Origin: Tannerella sp. oral taxon 808
GTDB taxonomy: Bacteria > Bacteroidota > Bacteroidia > Bacteroidales > Tannerellaceae
DNA length: 8,163 nt
NCBI GenBank assembly: GCA_002890585.1
Contig: MIQB01000088.1
Coordinates: 1 to 8,163 of the forward strand
Direction of reading: 5' to 3'
Shown in pieces: positions 6,342 through 8,163 of the stretch. Positions within the stretch are counted from its first letter, which is position 1; every line of letters starts with the position of its first letter. The position numbers were made by a program, and so were the translations under genes. The notes beneath the pieces are model-generated. The model was not told where the DNA came from, did no database searches, and saw nothing but the letters and a program-made list of their open reading frames with translations.

Positions 6342-7706
6342 TCATAGGCTCGCCATCCGCCCCAGCGCCTGCGCCAGCGTGACCTCGTCGGGGAAGGTGA
6401 TGCCGCCGTGGCTGACGAAGTGTGCGATCTCTTCCGCCGTGTTGAGCACCGAGGGGAGGATGGGGTAGATCGGCTTCGAGCACGTCCGCATCTTCTCAAG
6501 GATCACGTCCACCGCCGCTGTGATCTTTCCCAGCCCGATGCTCCCGAAGATCACGGCGATGGCGTCCGTCTCCGGGAAGTGTTGATCGGCATAATCGATC
6601 GCCAGACCGAAGTCCGCCGCAGAGCCCGTGCCGAGTATGTCGATCGGGTTAGCCACCGACGCGCCCGGCAGCAGACGCGCCTTCAGCTCGTCGGCCATCG
6701 CTCCACGATAGGCCGGCACCTTCATGCCGCAACGCACCAATGCGTCGGTCAGGATGACGCCTGCGCCACCAGCGTGGGTGACGACAACAAAGCTTTTTCC
6801 ATGCGGTCGTGGTAGCGTGAAGGCACAAGCCACAGCGATCAGCTCCTCGCGGCTGTAGCACCGCACGATGCCCGCCCGACGGAAGAGCGCCGCCACAGCC
6901 TCCTCGCTCGTCGGCCGCGCGCCCGTGTGCATGGCCGACGCCCGCATGCCATCGGCCGTCGTCCCGCCCTTGATAGCCGCGATGTGGCACCCCTTACGGA
7001 CGAGCGATGCGGCGTGTCGCACGAGCTTCTCCGCGTCGCGGATATCCTCGATGTAAAGCGCCTTGATGTGCGCGTCGGTGGAGGGGTCGAAATGCTCGTC
7101 CATATACTCCAGCACCTCCTCGATGCCCGTCTGCGCGGCGTTGCCCACCGACCAGAGCGAGTGGAACCGCAGCCCCTTCGTCAGGGCACACTCGATGATG
7201 AACAGCGCCACGCCGCCCGAGGCCGAGACGAGGTCGACGCCGCCGGGGCCGAGCGTGGGCACGGGCGAAGTGAAGACGGCGTGGTGGTGCGGGTTAGCCA
7301 GCCCGATGCAGTTCGGGCCGATAAGTGCCGCGCCGGCCGAGGTGCAGATGCGGCAGATCTCCCGTTCGATGGCCGCCCCCTCGGTCGACTCCTCGCTGAA
7401 GCCGGCCGAGATGATGATGATGGCCCGCGCGCCCTTCTCCTCCACCAACACGCGCACAGCCTCCGTGCAGTGTGCCGCCGAGACGGCCAGCACGCCCAGC
7501 TCAATGCCCACCGGCAGGTCGTTCACGCTGCGCGTCACGGGGCGGCCTTGGATCAGGCGCTCCTTCGGGTTAACGATGTATAAATCGCCCGCAAACGGGC
7601 CTTCAATCAAGTTCTTCACTAACCGTCCGCCGGGCTTGTGGATGTGGTTCGAGCCGCCGACGATGGCGATCGATCGCGGAGAAATCAGTTCAGGTGTAAT
7701 CATCAT
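6342..7706 (-). CDS. Acyl-CoA synthetase (NDP-forming) alpha subunit, acetate-CoA ligase (ADP-forming) type
   Basis: At 454 residues this matches the alpha subunit of ADP-forming acetyl/acyl-CoA synthetases, which convert acyl-CoA, ADP and phosphate to the acid, CoA and ATP in fermenting anaerobes. Domains are a CoA-binding Rossmann domain (about 5-130: SIAIVGGSN 12-20, ISAGFSEE 99-106, IGPNCIGLANP 129-139), a succinyl-CoA-ligase-like flavodoxin domain (about 150-295: SASGGVALF 161-169, SVGNAAQTG 186-194, LYIEDIRD 217-224) and a third ligase-CoA domain (about 300-454: HAGGAGVIL 311-319, NPIDILG 353-359). His260 in KGGTTADGMRASAMHTGA is the expected phosphohistidine. The ATP-grasp beta part is absent: it is neither fused nor encoded anywhere in the window, so this is a stand-alone alpha subunit. 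The start is ATG 7706 or the adjacent ATG 7703. The gene converges on the cobalamin operon and is probably unrelated to it. Substrate preference (acetate, branched-chain or aryl acids) cannot be read from the sequence. Confidence 0.9.
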   Translation of the reverse strand: MMITPELISPRSIAIVGGSNHIHKPGGRLVKNLIEGPFAGDLYIVNPKERLIQGRPVTRSVNDLPVGIELGVLAVSAAHCTEAVRVLVEEKGARAIIIISAGFSEESTEGAAIEREICRICTSAGAALIGPNCIGLANPHHHAVFTSPVPTLGPGGVDLVSASGGVALFIIECALTKGLRFHSLWSVGNAAQTGIEEVLEYMDEHFDPSTDAHIKALYIEDIRDAEKLVRHAASLVRKGCHIAAIKGGTTADGMRASAMHTGARPTSEEAVAALFRRAGIVRCYSREELIAVACAFTLPRPHGKSFVVVTHAGGAGVILTDALVRCGMKVPAYRGAMADELKARLLPGASVANPIDILGTGSAADFGLAIDYADQHFPETDAIAVIFGSIGLGKITAAVDVILEKMRTCSKPIYPILPSVLNTAEEIAHFVSHGGITFPDEVTLAQALGRMASL

Positions 7707-7715
7707 TGTAGGGTG

Positions 7716-7736
7716 TTAAATGGGTATTAAATGGGT
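7716..7736. repeat. Short direct repeat TTAAATGGGT x2 in the leader of the synthetase gene
   Basis: TTAAATGGGT occurs at 7716-7725 and again at 7727-7736, an 11-base period close to one helical turn, followed by a related TTAATG at 7739-7744. It lies between the candidate -7 box and the start codon of the minus-strand gene. It could be a regulatory site or chance in an A/T-rich leader. Confidence 0.4.
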
Positions 7737-7748
7737 GATTAATGCCGA

Positions 7749-7756
7749 CAAAAATA
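7749..7756 (-). promoter_or_regulatory. Candidate Bacteroidota -7 promoter box (TATTTTTG) for the synthetase gene
   Basis: Read on the minus strand, these bases are TATTTTTG, a match to the TAnnTTTG -7 consensus of the primary sigma factor of Bacteroidota, about 42 bases upstream of the ATG at 7706. No TTTG-type -33 element is visible at the usual 19-21 base spacing, so support is partial. Confidence 0.35.
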
Positions 7757-8040
7757 GGCACCCTCGGGCGCCCCTTGTGGATCTCTGAGGCTTATATGAA
7801 AGCCGGCGCGCAGAAGTCCCGAAGCAGCCCATTCCCTGCCTGACAAGACCACCCCACACACCTTACGCCGTAGGGACGCACCATCGTTAACCCTCCCTTA
7901 CGACATCCCACGGCATGACTTGCAATCCATTTCCGTGTGACGCCCATCGCCCACAGGCTATGCCACCCCCTCATCATCCGCAATGAAGGGGGCGAGAAGC
8001 CAGCGCGCATGCACACCCACTAACCCATGTGGCTGTCACC
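7757..8040. other. Non-coding spacer, no recognised gene
   Basis: I see no convincing protein or RNA gene in this stretch. A 74-codon minus-strand frame (7792-8016) lacks any family resemblance and has a composition (many Arg, Gly, Cys, Trp) typical of chance translation. A modest hairpin is present at 7966-7992 (CCCCCT/AGGGGG plus CAT/ATG with one bulged A), without a T-run. A shorter one (GGCTT/AAGCC) lies near 7789-7804. Confidence 0.5.
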
Positions 8041-8047
8041 CACCTGA

Positions 8048-8163
8048 GCTATATGGGCCGAGCCATCTAAGCTATATGGGTCGAGCCATCTAAGCTACAT
8101 GGGCCGAGCCATCTAAGCTATATGGGTCGAACCATCTAAGCTATATGGGTCGAACCATCTAAG
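8048..8163. repeat. 23-bp tandem repeat array, truncated by the window end
   Basis: GCTAYATGGGYCGARCCATCTAA repeats with an exact 23-base period from 8048, 8071, 8094, 8117 and 8140, and a sixth unit begins at 8163, the last base. The copies differ only by transitions (T/C at unit positions 5 and 11, A/G at position 15). Each unit holds an imperfect dyad around TCGA: in copies 4 and 5 the 20 bases from TATATGG to CCATCTA match their own complement at 16 of 20 positions. A period not divisible by 3 argues against a protein repeat. There are no unique spacers, so it is not a CRISPR. Function and full length are unknown. Confidence 0.93.

Noticed and set aside
6046..6468. Plus-strand 140-codon frame across the intergenic inverted repeat
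   Set aside because: It translates the REP-like hairpins and then runs antisense into the synthetase gene. No protein family resemblance.
6927..7583. Long plus-strand frames of 218 codons opposite the synthetase gene
   Set aside because: They are antisense shadows of a GC-rich coding region. The minus-strand frame has full domain conservation.
7792..8016. Minus-strand 74-codon frame
   Set aside because: No recognisable domain, atypical composition, and no promoter or start context. Treated as chance.

Overview
The window is a piece of an anaerobic (cobalt-early) cobalamin biosynthesis operon on the + strand, followed by a convergent gene for an NDP-forming acyl-CoA synthetase alpha subunit on the - strand. 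All the gaps between these units hold palindromic or tandem repeats. The organism is most likely a GC-rich member of the Bacteroidales (Bacteroidota). The reasons are the particular two-domain fusions of corrin-ring enzymes, the lack of clear Shine-Dalgarno sequences, and a TAnnTTTG-like -7 box upstream of the minus-strand gene. A Porphyromonas- or Tannerella-like oral or gut anaerobe is a guess, not a demonstrated assignment.

Layout: 1-885 is the 3' part of a CbiH-CbiC fusion (precorrin-3B C17-methyltransferase and precorrin-8X methylmutase). 878-2074 is CbiE-CbiT, overlapping its predecessor by 8 bases. 2075-2418 is a gap filled by six tandem copies of a 16-bp palindrome at 40-41 bp spacing, then a small GC hairpin, then a 5-copy heptanucleotide repeat that ends two bases before the next start codon. 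2419-4257 is CbiG-CbiF. 4254-6053 is CbiJ/CobK-CbiD, joined to CbiG-CbiF by an ATGA overlap. 6055-6300 is a large imperfect inverted repeat (two REP-like elements facing each other around a 19-bp perfect hairpin) between convergent genes. 6342-7706 (- strand) is the acyl-CoA synthetase alpha subunit. 7707-8040 is a non-coding spacer with a possible promoter for that gene. 8048-8163 is an array of exact 23-bp period that continues past the window end.

How the genes work together: the four fusion proteins carry eight consecutive-pathway activities (CbiH, C, E, T, G, F, J, D). Together these account for every step from cobalt-factor/precorrin-3 to cobyrinic acid. Missing from the window, and expected elsewhere, are the C20-methyltransferase CbiL, a cobalt chelatase and the amidation and nucleotide-loop enzymes. 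CbiD and CbiG mark the pathway as the anaerobic branch. No B12 riboswitch was recognised.

I found no clear new enzyme system. The most unusual content is the tandem palindrome array inside the cobalamin operon, the composite REP-like inverted repeat, and the edge-truncated 23-bp array of near-palindromes.
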